Assembly: GCA_903924405.1 (NCBI GenBank)
Contig: CAIYBH010000488.1
Coordinates: 1-41,097, forward strand
DNA from: an uncultured Planctomycetaceae bacterium
Lineage (GTDB): Bacteria; Planctomycetota; Planctomycetia; Planctomycetales; Planctomycetaceae
DNA: 41,097 nt
Direction of reading: 5' to 3'
The position numbers and the translations under genes were made by a program. The notes beneath the pieces are model-generated. The model worked only from the letters and a program-made list of their open reading frames with translations, had not been told where the DNA came from and searched no databases. Within the stretch, counting starts at the first letter, position 1. Every line of letters begins with the position of its first letter. This document shows, piece after piece, positions 1-8,761 of the stretch.

Positions 1-309
1 ATTTGAAAAAAAAAAAACAAAGCCTTGGCTAATTGTCAGGTCTAACAACAAATATTGCCCCTAGGACCAGAATTTTACTGGCGCAAAACAAATTGTGTAA
101 TTTCAAGTTTATCAACAATAATTTTAATTGAATATTTGTTGCAGCAACAAGTTTATTAAATAAATTTAAAAGCACATCATCCAGCAATTTGATTTCGAAG
201 TTACCTGATACACTCCTTTCAGTCAGGGGGGCTACCTATGCGTTATCAGATAATCGATTCATCGCCTGAGTACCTGCCAACCCATGGCGGCACAGCTGCC
301 TCCGTCCCG

Positions 310-359
310 CCACACAAGTAATATTGTCCGCGCAAAGAGCACCACACAAGTAATATTGT
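310..359. repeat. 18-bp direct repeat pair
   Basis: CCACACAAGTAATATTGT occurs at 310-327 and again at 342-359, a 32-bp period, with 14 unrelated bases between. Only two copies are seen, so this is not a CRISPR array. It could be a binding-site pair or the subterminal repeats of a mobile-element end, but no transposase is adjacent. Confidence 0.8.
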
Positions 360-454
360 GCCACTCAAATTCCTGACCGGACAAAATTATGAAGATATGT
401 CTAGCACTTTATCTTTCAAGGTCCAAACGGCGCCACTGCATTGAGTATGATTTT

Positions 455-510
455 AAAATCGACTCTTGAGCACAACATCGCAAAATCGACTCTTGAGCCA
501 ACAACATCGC
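455..510. repeat. Imperfect ~27-bp tandem duplication
   Basis: AAAATCGACTCTTGAGC followed by ACAACATCGC is found at 455-481 and again at 482-510. The second copy has two extra bases between the two parts. The copies are directly adjacent, so this looks like a tandem duplication. Confidence 0.8.
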
Positions 511-572
511 AGCTGATCATGATTGTCTTTTTTAATAAAAAAAGAGCGACATGAAATCTTGATGTCTCGATT

Positions 573-1565
<993 letters not shown>

Positions 1566-2001
1566 GCGAATGCCCAAGGTAATGCGGCGCCCCGGAGAAC
1601 GTTCATGGCAGACAATTGGCAATTCAGAGTATTGGAAGCGTTTTGTGGCAAAAGACACTGAGGTGGGATCGGTGGCAAATTCCGTGCCGGAGACGGTATG
1701 CCGGGAATTGAAGAAAAGGTGGCGATTGGGCGGCCGATTTGGTGGAGAACTCTTCGCCGGTGGGGATTTTTTCCCCGGCTGGGCGACCAGTGGTGTAATA
1801 ACGGGAGTCGGGGGGGTTAGCCTGGGTAAATGGCCGGCGGGTGTGATGGCGTGGTTGTGGATTCGATTGTTTTTCTTAACCGATTCTTAACAATTCGATG
1901 TTCGAATGAAAAACGAGCAGTGTTTTGGCGTTGTTGTCTGTGGCCGGTTACTGGCGGCGGGTGTCGGAATACTGGCGGAACTGAATTCACTGGAAAGAAC
2001 C
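1566..2001. other. Divergent intergenic region before pstS
   Basis: This 436-bp stretch separates the start of the minus-strand DUF1559 gene from pstS. It holds the Pho-box candidate at 1874-1897, a 6-bp inverted repeat with a 3-base spacer at 1893-1907 (ATTCGA/TCGAAT), and a G+C-rich hairpin near 1756-1779 with a T-rich loop. Reading frames across it look like noise. Confidence 0.6.
1874..1897 (+). promoter_or_regulatory. Candidate Pho box upstream of pstS
   Basis: TCTTAAC at 1874-1880 and TCTTAAC at 1885-1891 form a direct repeat of 7-bp units separated by 4 bp (11-bp period), continuing as AATTCG. This is the geometry of PhoB-type Pho boxes, and the CTTAAC core resembles cyanobacterial SphR sites. 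The same CTTAAC-N5-CTTAACAATTCG arrangement recurs before phoU at 6375-6397. It lies about 105 bp upstream of the pstS start, and a PhoB-like regulator is encoded at 7299-7982. Confidence 0.8.
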
Positions 2002-2979
2002 ATGAGAGAGTGCATGAAGCGGGGCGTGTATCTGGCGTTGGTGTTGATGGTTGCGGGGTGCACAGTGGAGTCTGTGGATGCGCCAGGTTCGTCTGCTGGG
2101 GCGACACCGGCAGCCGCTGAGGGTTCGAAGCGGATTCAGGTCGACGGGTCCAGTACGGTGGCCAAGGTTGCTGCTGCCGTGCAGGAGGAGTTTGAGTCAC
2201 GGTTTACGGACACAAAAGTGGCATTGAAAGTGACGGGAACGGGAACTGGTTTTAAGGAGATGATTGCCGGGCGGATTGATATAGCTAATGCATCGCGACC
2301 GGTGAAGGAGTCGGAGCGAGTGGATTGCGAAAAAAATGGGATTGAGTTGCTGGAGTTGAAGATTGCTCTGGATGGTTTGACGGTGTGTGTGAACCGGGAG
2401 AACGACTGGGTTGACTCAATCACGGTGGCGCAGTTGAAGAAGATCTGGGAGCCTGGAAGTGCGGTGAAGTCGTGGAAAGACGTGGATCCGTCGTGGCCGG
2501 ATGTGCCGATTGCTTTGTTTGGTCCCGGAGAGGAGTCGGGCACGTTTGACTACTTCACGGAGGTGGTCAATGGGAAAGAGGATTTGATTACGGACAACTA
2601 CAGTGCCAGTGCGGACGACAACGTCACGGTCACGGGGGTTTCCGGAGAAAAAGGGGGCATGGGATTCTTCGGGTGTGCCTACTACTTTTCCAATCAGGAC
2701 AAGGTCAAAGCCCTGAAGGTGTCCTCGACTGACAGTGCTGCTGATGGTGTCTTGCCATCTGCCGAGAGTGTTCAGTCGGGGGCTTATAAGCCTTTGTCGC
2801 GTCCATTGTTCATTTACGTGAACAGGAAATCGCTGATTCGCCCGGAAGTTCAGGATTTTGCCAGATTCTTCCTGGGTGAAGGGCAGGCACAGGTCAGCAA
2901 GGTGGGTTACGTGCCACTGGCGGAAGCAGACTTGAAAGCATCGGTGGACGCGTTGGATGCAGCGACGTCTGCGAAGTGA
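2002..2979 (+). CDS. pstS: Phosphate ABC transporter, substrate-binding lipoprotein PstS
   Basis: PstS is the phosphate-binding component of the Pst high-affinity importer. The start at 2002 (GGAAAG four bases upstream) gives 325 residues with a lipoprotein signal: a basic n-region, a hydrophobic stretch and the lipobox VAGC with Cys at residue 20. ATG 2014 is an equally possible start with Cys at residue 16. The mature part has the PBP-like fold markers DGSSTV near residue 55 and FGPGEESGTFDYF around 180-190, which form the phosphate loops. A Pho box lies upstream. A 304-bp gap with a hairpin separates it from pstC, which would allow pstS to be made in excess over the membrane parts. Confidence 0.93.
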   Translation: MRECMKRGVYLALVLMVAGCTVESVDAPGSSAGATPAAAEGSKRIQVDGSSTVAKVAAAVQEEFESRFTDTKVALKVTGTGTGFKEMIAGRIDIANASRPVKESERVDCEKNGIELLELKIALDGLTVCVNRENDWVDSITVAQLKKIWEPGSAVKSWKDVDPSWPDVPIALFGPGEESGTFDYFTEVVNGKEDLITDNYSASADDNVTVTGVSGEKGGMGFFGCAYYFSNQDKVKALKVSSTDSAADGVLPSAESVQSGAYKPLSRPLFIYVNRKSLIRPEVQDFARFFLGEGQAQVSKVGYVPLAEADLKASVDALDAATSAK

Positions 2980-3283
2980 GTGACGTTGTTGCTCGGGGAT
3001 GGACGACGGGCGCTGCGTTGGGATTCACTGGAACGTGATTGGATTGGAGCCTGTCAGCAGTGATGTGACGGCGGGGAACTCGGGAAAGTGTTTTTTTGAG
3101 TTCCCTGCTGGTTGGACAGGGAGAGTCTGTTTGTCAGAATGTGGAATCAGAAGTCTGTTGAAAGGTCATCTGGAGCCCCTGAGGAGTCTCAGGTTTTTCA
3201 GGTCAGTGGGGTTTCGAGGATTCTTTCGACGTGCTGTCAGGTTTGATTCGTGATTTCCCTCAGACTGTCGAGTAACTGAGTTT
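2980..3283. other. pstS-pstC intercistronic region
   Basis: No gene is supported in these 304 bp. It holds an 8-bp perfect inverted repeat at 3074-3105. An unusually long spacer within an otherwise compact transporter operon suggests an RNA-level function or an internal promoter. Confidence 0.5.
3074..3105 (+). promoter_or_regulatory. Hairpin between pstS and pstC
   Basis: GGGAACTC (3074-3081) pairs perfectly with GAGTTCCC (3098-3105) around a 16-base loop that contains seven T. No U tract follows the right arm, so it is not a standard intrinsic terminator. By analogy with other solute-binding-protein operons it could protect the 3' end of the pstS message. That role is inferred. Confidence 0.5.
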
Positions 3284-4225
3284 ATGCCTTCCTGGGCGAC
3301 TCGTCGTATTCATCGCAGGCACGAAACGTTCATTCAGTGGGCGTTGTTTGTGTGTGCCGCCTTGTCGGTGCTGACGACGGCAGCGATCATCTTTGTGCTG
3401 CTCAGTAATGCAGTTTACGCCCCGGGCTCGAAGGTGGCGTTTTTTGAGCGGGTGTCGCTGGCGGAGTTTCTGACGTCGACTCAGTGGAAGCCCCGCGATG
3501 GCGAGGGTGGGCAGTTTGGAATCTGGCCATTGTTGTCGGGTACGTTTCTGGTGGCATTCATTGCATCGGCGGTGAGTATTCCTGCTGGTCTTGGTGCTGC
3601 GATCTACATGAGTGAGTATGCGCACCCGAGTGAGCGTGAGTGGTTGAAGCCTGTTCTGGAGATCCTGGCTGGTATTCCTTCAGTGGTCTTTGGTTTTTTT
3701 GCCTTGAAGTTTATTACGCCATGGATTCTGAAGCCGTTGTTGCAGTGGCTTGGGCTGGATGTTGGCGTATTCAACAGTTTGAGTGCCGGGATTGTTGTGG
3801 GGATCATGGTGACGCCATTGATCGCGTCACTCAGTGAGGATGTGATCCGGTCGGTGCCGCGGAGTCTGCGTGAGGCGGCGTTTGCTCTGGGCAGTACTCG
3901 ATTTGACGTGTCGACTCGCGTTGTGGTCCCAGCGGCACTTTCGGGGATTCTGGCCTCCTTTCTGCTGGCATTTTCCAGGGCTGTGGGAGAGACGATGGCC
4001 GTGGCGATAGCGGCCGGCGGCAATCCACTGTTGACACTCAATCCACTGCGTGGTTCGCAGACAATGACGGGGTTCATGGTTCACGCGAGCACGGGAGACA
4101 GTGCGGCTGATTCGATCAGTCGCATGAGTATGTATGCGGTGGGCATTACGCTGTTTGTGATTACCCTGGCGATCAACCTGCTGTCCGGCTGGATTATGCG
4201 GCGATTTCGTGAGGTGTATCAGTGA
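3284..4225 (+). CDS. pstC: Phosphate ABC transporter permease PstC
   Basis: This is an inner-membrane permease subunit of the Pst importer, 313 residues. The first membrane segment is at about 18-42. The transport domain follows from about 85 with several segments. The cytoplasmic EAA loop that docks on PstB is at about 193-221 (LREAAFALGSTRFD). PstC-like AFSRAVGETMAVAIAAGG lies near 230-247. A periplasmic insert between segments 1 and 2 fits the family. The gene ends in a GTGA overlap with pstA, indicating translational coupling and a PstC-PstA heterodimer. Confidence 0.95.
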   Translation: MPSWATRRIHRRHETFIQWALFVCAALSVLTTAAIIFVLLSNAVYAPGSKVAFFERVSLAEFLTSTQWKPRDGEGGQFGIWPLLSGTFLVAFIASAVSIPAGLGAAIYMSEYAHPSEREWLKPVLEILAGIPSVVFGFFALKFITPWILKPLLQWLGLDVGVFNSLSAGIVVGIMVTPLIASLSEDVIRSVPRSLREAAFALGSTRFDVSTRVVVPAALSGILASFLLAFSRAVGETMAVAIAAGGNPLLTLNPLRGSQTMTGFMVHASTGDSAADSISRMSMYAVGITLFVITLAINLLSGWIMRRFREVYQ

Positions 4226-5277
4226 GCGCAGGGGCGGGAAATCAGACTGCGTCAGCAGGGGTCAGTTTTTCATCGGGAGGAGATTCCACGATTCGTCGTC
4301 GGTTGCTTCTGTCGGTGATTTTCAAGTGGGCTTGTCGGCTGGTGACTTACGGCGCTTTGGCAGTGCTGGCGGCGCTGTTGACGTCGATCGTCTGGAACAG
4401 TCTGGGTCGACTGTCTCCCGGGTTTCTGGTGAATCATTACTCGATGAATCCGGCTCGGTGCGGAATCCTCGCTGGTTTGTGGGGAACTTTCTGGCTGGTG
4501 CTGTTGACGGCCTGTTTTTCCATTCCGATCGGGGTGGGCTCTGCTGTGTACCTTGAAGAGCTGGCTCGGGACAACGTGGTCGTGCGAGTCATCAAGGTGA
4601 ATCTATCAAATCTGGCAGGTGTGCCGTCCATTGTTTACGGAATTCTGGGGTTAACGGCGTTTCGACCGATGACCTTGTATCTGCAGAATCTTTTTGATGG
4701 GCGACACGCGATCAATGTGCTCGGATTGTTTCGTGTGCGATTGCTGCAGCTGGAGATCTTTGATGGGAATGTGCTGGTTGGGGCGATGACGATGAGTCTG
4801 GTGGTGCTGCCCACGGTGATTATTGCGTCCCAGGAAGCGTTGCGTGCCGTACCGGCTTCTATCCGGATAGCTTCGCTGGCTCTTGGGGCGACACGATGGC
4901 AGACGATCTGGCGTCAGGTGATTCCTGCGGCGATGCCGGGGATTTCGACGGGTGTGATTCTTTCAATCTCGCGGGCGATGGGTGAAGCGGCACCTTTGAT
5001 GATGATTGGTGTGCTCACGGTAGCGTCCATGTGTCCGGGTGGGATTGAGTCGCCACTGCAGTTGATTACGAATCCGACCAGGATTCTATCGGTGCCGTTT
5101 GATCAATTTACTGCGATGCCGGTGGAGATTTATGACTGGTCGAAGCAACCGGATCCGCAGGATCGCTTCACTGCGGTGGCAGCATCCGGCATCGTTGTCC
5201 TGCTGGTTGTGCTGTTGCTGATCAATGCGACAGCCATGATTATACGGGCGAAGACCGCACGTGGACTGAAATGGTAG
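4222..5277 (+). CDS. pstA: Phosphate ABC transporter permease PstA
   Basis: This is the second permease of the Pst importer, 351 residues, with a GTG start that overlaps the pstC stop (GTGA at 4222-4225). Membrane segments start at about residue 31. A helical core carries the EAA loop (IRIASLALGATRWQTIWRQV) at about 214-235, followed by ISRAMGEAAPLMMIG, typical of PstA. It is longer than many PstA proteins because of an N-terminal tail and a loop before the last segment, which contains a DQFTAMPVEIYDW stretch common in PstA. A 164-bp spacer follows before pstB. Confidence 0.94.
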   Translation: MSAGAGNQTASAGVSFSSGGDSTIRRRLLLSVIFKWACRLVTYGALAVLAALLTSIVWNSLGRLSPGFLVNHYSMNPARCGILAGLWGTFWLVLLTACFSIPIGVGSAVYLEELARDNVVVRVIKVNLSNLAGVPSIVYGILGLTAFRPMTLYLQNLFDGRHAINVLGLFRVRLLQLEIFDGNVLVGAMTMSLVVLPTVIIASQEALRAVPASIRIASLALGATRWQTIWRQVIPAAMPGISTGVILSISRAMGEAAPLMMIGVLTVASMCPGGIESPLQLITNPTRILSVPFDQFTAMPVEIYDWSKQPDPQDRFTAVAASGIVVLLVVLLLINATAMIIRAKTARGLKW

Positions 5278-5441
5278 TCTGGCGGCCGGATTCAGTGTGG
5301 CGACCGTGAGTTTGACTGAATATCGGAGAAGTCCGTCTATCCGAGGTGGTGGTTGTCTCCGGAAGGCAATCACTGGTAGTGAAAGATCGTGAGGCCGCCT
5401 GTTTGGTGGGCCGGTGGTTTGTTGTTGAGGGTGGTGCTGAC

Positions 5442-6272
5442 ATGGCGGAGCGTAATTCAGGACTTTCAGTGCCGCCTTCGGTTCGCGGAGTGGACCGCAA
5501 CCTTGACACGTCATCGCACGCAGCGGCGATTGATGTAAGGAATATGAATTTCTACTACGGAGAGCATCAGGTCCTGTTTGACATTTCGTTGATGGTGCCG
5601 GAGCGATCTGTAACGGCGTTGATTGGTCCTTCCGGGTGTGGGAAAAGTACGTTTCTGCGGACGCTGAATCGGATGAATGACCTGGTAGAGGGAACAAGGT
5701 GCACGGGCGAGTGCCTTGTTGAGGGTCAGAACATTATGGATCCGGCCGTGGATGTTGTGTTGCTGCGGAAGCATGTGGGCATGGTATTCCAGAAGTCCAC
5801 GCCTTTTCCGAAGTCAATTTTTGACAACGTTGCGTATGGTCCGCGAGTTGCGGGCGAGAAAAATCGTTCTGTGCTGGCTGACCTTGTGGAGTCCTGCCTT
5901 CGGAAAGCGGCATTATGGGAGGAGGTTCGTGATCGGTTGCACACGTCGGCCATGGCCTTGTCTGGTGGGCAGCAACAGCGGCTTTGTATTGCCAGAACAC
6001 TGGCGACTAATCCTCGTATTATTCTGATGGACGAGCCGGCATCGGCACTGGATCCTGCGAGCACTGATCGCATAGAGAACCTGATTGGTGAATTGTGTGC
6101 AAACTACACGATTGTGATTGTGACGCACAACATGCAGCAGGCCTCGCGAGTCAGCCATCAGACAGCATTTTTCTTTAAGGGTCATCTGGTTGAGTGTGGC
6201 CCAACCATGCAGATTTTCACCAGTCCCTCAGAAAAGCAAACGGAAGACTACATTACCGGGAGATTCGGGTGA
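5442..6272 (+). CDS. pstB: Phosphate ABC transporter ATPase PstB
   Basis: This is the ATP-hydrolysing subunit of Pst. The start at 5442 gives 276 residues, close to the family's ~260; the frame is open further upstream but that part has no family similarity. Motifs by residue: Walker [10 protein letters not shown] 62-70, Q-loop Gln117, signature LSGGQ 173-177, Walker B IILMDEP 193-199, switch His228. PstB-typical [10 protein letters not shown] follows Walker A. The C-terminal [10 protein letters not shown] is also characteristic. It lies downstream of pstA and upstream of the separately controlled phoU. Confidence 0.95.
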   Translation: MAERNSGLSVPPSVRGVDRNLDTSSHAAAIDVRNMNFYYGEHQVLFDISLMVPERSVTALIGPSGCGKSTFLRTLNRMNDLVEGTRCTGECLVEGQNIMDPAVDVVLLRKHVGMVFQKSTPFPKSIFDNVAYGPRVAGEKNRSVLADLVESCLRKAALWEEVRDRLHTSAMALSGGQQQRLCIARTLATNPRIILMDEPASALDPASTDRIENLIGELCANYTIVIVTHNMQQASRVSHQTAFFFKGHLVECGPTMQIFTSPSEKQTEDYITGRFG

Positions 6273-6373
6273 TGGCGGACACGGCGAGGGGTCCGATATC
6301 AGCAATTATTGCGGCGGTGGTCTGATTTGCGCGTGCAGATCATCGGCATTCCACAGGTCGATTTTTGCAGAAT

Positions 6374-6397
6374 ACTTAACAGAAACTTAACAATTCG
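6374..6397 (+). promoter_or_regulatory. Candidate Pho box upstream of phoU
   Basis: ACTTAAC at 6374-6380 and ACTTAAC at 6385-6391 repeat with a 4-bp gap, then AATTCG. Core, 11-bp period and the AATTCG tail match the element before pstS base for base outside the spacers. It lies 62 bp before the chosen phoU start, so phoU and probably phoB have their own Pho-controlled promoter inside the cluster. Confidence 0.8.
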
Positions 6398-6407
6398 GCA
6401 TCAAACT

Positions 6408-6434
6408 CCGGCAGTTGCATCAGTCAACTGCCGG
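6408..6434 (+). promoter_or_regulatory. 10-bp hairpin in the phoU leader
   Basis: CCGGCAGTTG (6408-6417) and CAACTGCCGG (6425-6434) form a perfect 10-bp stem with a 7-base loop. It lies between the Pho box and the phoU Shine-Dalgarno sequence (AGGA, 6447-6450). No U tract follows, so an RNA stability or translation element, or a second operator, is more likely than a terminator. Confidence 0.65.
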
Positions 6435-6458
6435 GTCTGTCTGATCAGGATTCGGTTG

Positions 6459-7154
6459 ATGACAATTCACTTTGTTCGGGAAATGGAACATCTGCATCGC
6501 AGTATTCTGGCGATGTGCTCGGCGGTGGAAGAGTTGATCCACGATGCTGTTGATGGTTTGCGTTCAGGTCGTGCTGATCTGGCACTTGAGCTTTCCAGTC
6601 GCGACCGTGAAGTGGACGAGTGGGATATTCGGATCGAGGAGGAGTGTCTGAAGATTCTGGCGCTTTATCACCCGGTGGCGAATGATCTGCGTCGAGTGAC
6701 TGTGGTGATGAAGATTTGTGCTGAGCTTGAGAGAGTGGCGGATCTGGCGGTCAGTATTGCAGAGCGGTCTGCCGGGATGGCTCTGCATGGGGCATTTCCG
6801 ATGCCGGAGCGGCTGGGTGAGATGACTCGGGAGGCACTGAGCATGCTGCACGACGGCATTGATGCCTTTGTGGAGCAAAACGTGAATCTCGCTCGGAGGG
6901 TGTGCCTGCGTGACGAGGGTGTGGATCAGTTGAATCGGGACCTGATCAATGATGTGGTTGGAGTCGTCAAGCAGAGACCGGAGCTGATAGAACCCGGGCT
7001 GCATCTGTTTTCGGTGATTCGTCATGTTGAGCGAGTGGCGGATCATGCGACCAATATCGCTGAAGACGTAGTTTATCTGGTAGAGGGAGCGATTGTTCGG
7101 CATCCAGGACTGCATCGGCGATCCGGGAATCCTCGGGTTGGAGGTGCAGAATAG
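6459..7154 (+). CDS. phoU: Phosphate signalling protein PhoU
   Basis: PhoU is a cytoplasmic regulator linking the Pst transporter to the PhoR/PhoB system. The ATG at 6459 has AGGA eight bases upstream and gives 231 residues starting MTIHFVREMEHL, aligned with the family start. An open frame back to 6309 would cross the Pho box and is rejected. The protein shows two three-helix repeats, each with the E/D-x3-D metal-binding motif: ELERVADLAVSIAER (first half) and HVERVADHATNIAED (second half). It is followed 144 bp later by the phoB-like regulator. Confidence 0.93.
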   Translation: MTIHFVREMEHLHRSILAMCSAVEELIHDAVDGLRSGRADLALELSSRDREVDEWDIRIEEECLKILALYHPVANDLRRVTVVMKICAELERVADLAVSIAERSAGMALHGAFPMPERLGEMTREALSMLHDGIDAFVEQNVNLARRVCLRDEGVDQLNRDLINDVVGVVKQRPELIEPGLHLFSVIRHVERVADHATNIAEDVVYLVEGAIVRHPGLHRRSGNPRVGGAE

Positions 7155-7298
7155 TGGCCGAACCGGGGGTGAAGTCCCCTCGAATCGATTCGGACTGTTG
7201 TTCGAGTGGCAGGAAATCGCTTCTTTGTATGACTTCCTGAACGACGCAGGGACTCCTGTCGTTTGTTCTGGCAAACATTCTCAGGCGTATCCCGCTCC

Positions 7299-7982
7299 AT
7301 GCAGGCAACAATTCTGGTCATTGAAGATGAACAGTCCATCGCAGATGTCGTGACGTACAATCTGCGAAAAGAAGGATTTAATGTTCAGTGGGAGCGAGAT
7401 GGTCGGGGCGGGCTTGCCAGGGCTCAGACGCTGCTGCCGGACCTTGTCATCCTGGACCTGATGCTACCGGGGATTGATGGGCTTCAGATCTGCCGAATTC
7501 TGAAAAGCGAACCCAAGACCCGTACTATTCCTGTGATGATGCTGACTGCGCGTGGTGCGGAAACTGATGAAATCGTCGGTTTCAATATGGGCGCTGATGA
7601 CTACGTGACGAAGCCCTTTCGCGTACAGCCTTTGATTCATCGAGTCAAGGCGTTGCTGCGGCGCGTGGAGACGGCGGAGTCCGGAAAGACGGTGCTCAGT
7701 CTTCACGGGATCGAGATCGATCGTGCCAATCATGTTGCGACCTTCGATGGGCAGCAAGTTGAACTGACCCCGACAGAGTTTCGCATGCTCTGGACACTGA
7801 TGGCTCAGCCTGGGCGACCATTCTCAAGAAATGAACTCATGGAAACGTCTCGAGGAGAGGATGCGAACTCTCTGGAACGGACAATCGACGTTCACGTGCG
7901 ATCTTTACGTAAGAAAATGGATCGCCTTGCGGACTTGATTGAGACAGTTCGGGGCGTTGGCTATCGCTTTGTTCGCAAATAG
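7299..7982 (+). CDS. phoB: PhoB-family response regulator
   Basis: This is an OmpR/PhoB-class two-component regulator of 227 residues. The receiver domain (1-120) has the acidic pocket E9-D10, phospho-acceptor D53, T83 and K105-P106. The C-terminal winged-helix domain starts near 133 and ends with LERTIDVHVRSLRKKMD and VRGVGYRF, typical of PhoB. The ATG at 7299 is chosen because MQATILVIEDE matches the family start; a TTG at 7263 in frame adds unrelated residues. It directly follows phoU, so it is the likely reader of the two Pho boxes. No PhoR-type histidine kinase lies next to it in this window. Confidence 0.92.
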   Translation: MQATILVIEDEQSIADVVTYNLRKEGFNVQWERDGRGGLARAQTLLPDLVILDLMLPGIDGLQICRILKSEPKTRTIPVMMLTARGAETDEIVGFNMGADDYVTKPFRVQPLIHRVKALLRRVETAESGKTVLSLHGIEIDRANHVATFDGQQVELTPTEFRMLWTLMAQPGRPFSRNELMETSRGEDANSLERTIDVHVRSLRKKMDRLADLIETVRGVGYRFVRK

Positions 7983-8047
7983 GTGAGGCAGCCGTCTGCT
8001 TTTCAGGTGCGTGTGTGCTCGCGGCGGGTTGATCAAAGTCACTGCTG

Positions 8048-8083
8048 AATAAAAAACGCCGGTCCTTCTCGAGGATACCGGCG
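8048..8083 (-). terminator. Intrinsic terminator of the ferredoxin gene
   Basis: On the minus strand CGCCGGT and ACCGGCG (8083-8057) form a stem with a CTCGAG-containing loop. It is immediately followed by a run of six T, from the A-tract at 8051-8056. It lies 31 bp after the ferredoxin stop codon. The hairpin could also slow plus-strand transcription leaving phoB. Confidence 0.88.
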
Positions 8084-8113
8084 AATGGCAGTTAGTCCGC
8101 ATGCAGGCAGGAT

Positions 8114-8476
8114 TCAGCTCCAGTAGTTTTCCCCGTGCCAGTTGATTGGCGGGTGCGTCTCGACTTCGACGTCGCCTTTGACACGTGTCTGGCAGGCTAA
8201 CCGGACTTCTTTGCCGGGGTTGCTGAGCAGTTTGAGTCCAAGGAGGGGATTGAGCCATTTCCACAGAGACTCCAGAAGCCCCTTTCGCGAGACGTTCTCT
8301 GCCCCTTTGGAAATAATCACATTACAGGAGCAACAGGTCCCCATTCCCATACAATTCACGATTTTGTGGGGGCCCGAGTAGAGTTGCACGCCATTTTTTC
8401 GAGCCACAGTGCGAAGATCTTCACCTTCGGTGACGTCAACAGTCACTTTTTCGTTGACAAACCTGACTTTGGGCAT
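8114..8476 (-). CDS. 2Fe-2S ferredoxin
   Basis: This is a small electron carrier of 120 residues with the plant-type ferredoxin (beta-grasp) fold. The cluster ligands are C42-x5-C48-x2-C51 in VNCMGMGTCCSC and C95 in RLACQTRV. C49 is an extra cysteine between them. The N-terminal MPKVRFVNEKVTVDV strand and the EGEDLRTVARKNGV helix fit the family. Between C51 and C95 is a tryptophan-rich insert (LLESLWKWLNPLLG, 67-80) that could contact a partner or membrane. The gene stands alone and has its own terminator, so its redox partner cannot be read from context. Confidence 0.9.
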   Translation of the reverse strand: MPKVRFVNEKVTVDVTEGEDLRTVARKNGVQLYSGPHKIVNCMGMGTCCSCNVIISKGAENVSRKGLLESLWKWLNPLLGLKLLSNPGKEVRLACQTRVKGDVEVETHPPINWHGENYWS

Positions 8477-8761
8477 GTTGGCGCACTTTCAGCAACCGGT
8501 TTTCGGGAACCTTTTTGACCCTTTAATCTGACATACTAGTTCTCCATTCTCCGGATTTCCAGATGCCTGTTGTTCCTCCCGACACTGAGAAGATGGGGGG
8601 TGGTGAGGGAAGTTGGCCGCGAGCAGTGTTTCCATGGTTGAGCGGCAGGTTTTCTGCAGATGTGGATTTTTTCGGAGAAGTGGTTTTGTGTTGGCGGGTC
8701 GTGGGTGGGCTGTCGCGAAGCGTCCGGCTGATTCCGGGGCAGTGTCTGCCTCAGGGCGATT
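8477..8761. other. Short intergenic stretch
   Basis: These 285 bp separate the start of the ferredoxin gene from the end of the next minus-strand gene. Short frames here have no recognisable similarity. Nothing else is visible. Confidence 0.4.

Larger units (their letters stand above)
1..572. other. AT-rich left edge without a supported gene
   Basis: No convincing gene is visible. The first ~200 bases are very AT-rich, with poly-A near base 6 and many TTTAA/AATTT runs, unlike the GC-rich, GTG/CTG-biased DNA to the right. The stretch holds two separate direct-repeat pairs (310-359 and 455-510). Its composition and the break in the neighbouring DUF1559 frame suggest foreign or misjoined DNA. 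That is an inference from composition only. Confidence 0.5.

Noticed and set aside
310..359. Possible mini-CRISPR
   Set aside because: Only two 18-bp copies with a 14-bp spacer and no cas genes; spacing and number do not fit.
6309..6458. N-terminal extension of PhoU
   Set aside because: It would translate the Pho box and leader hairpin; the ATG at 6459 has a good SD and matches the family start.
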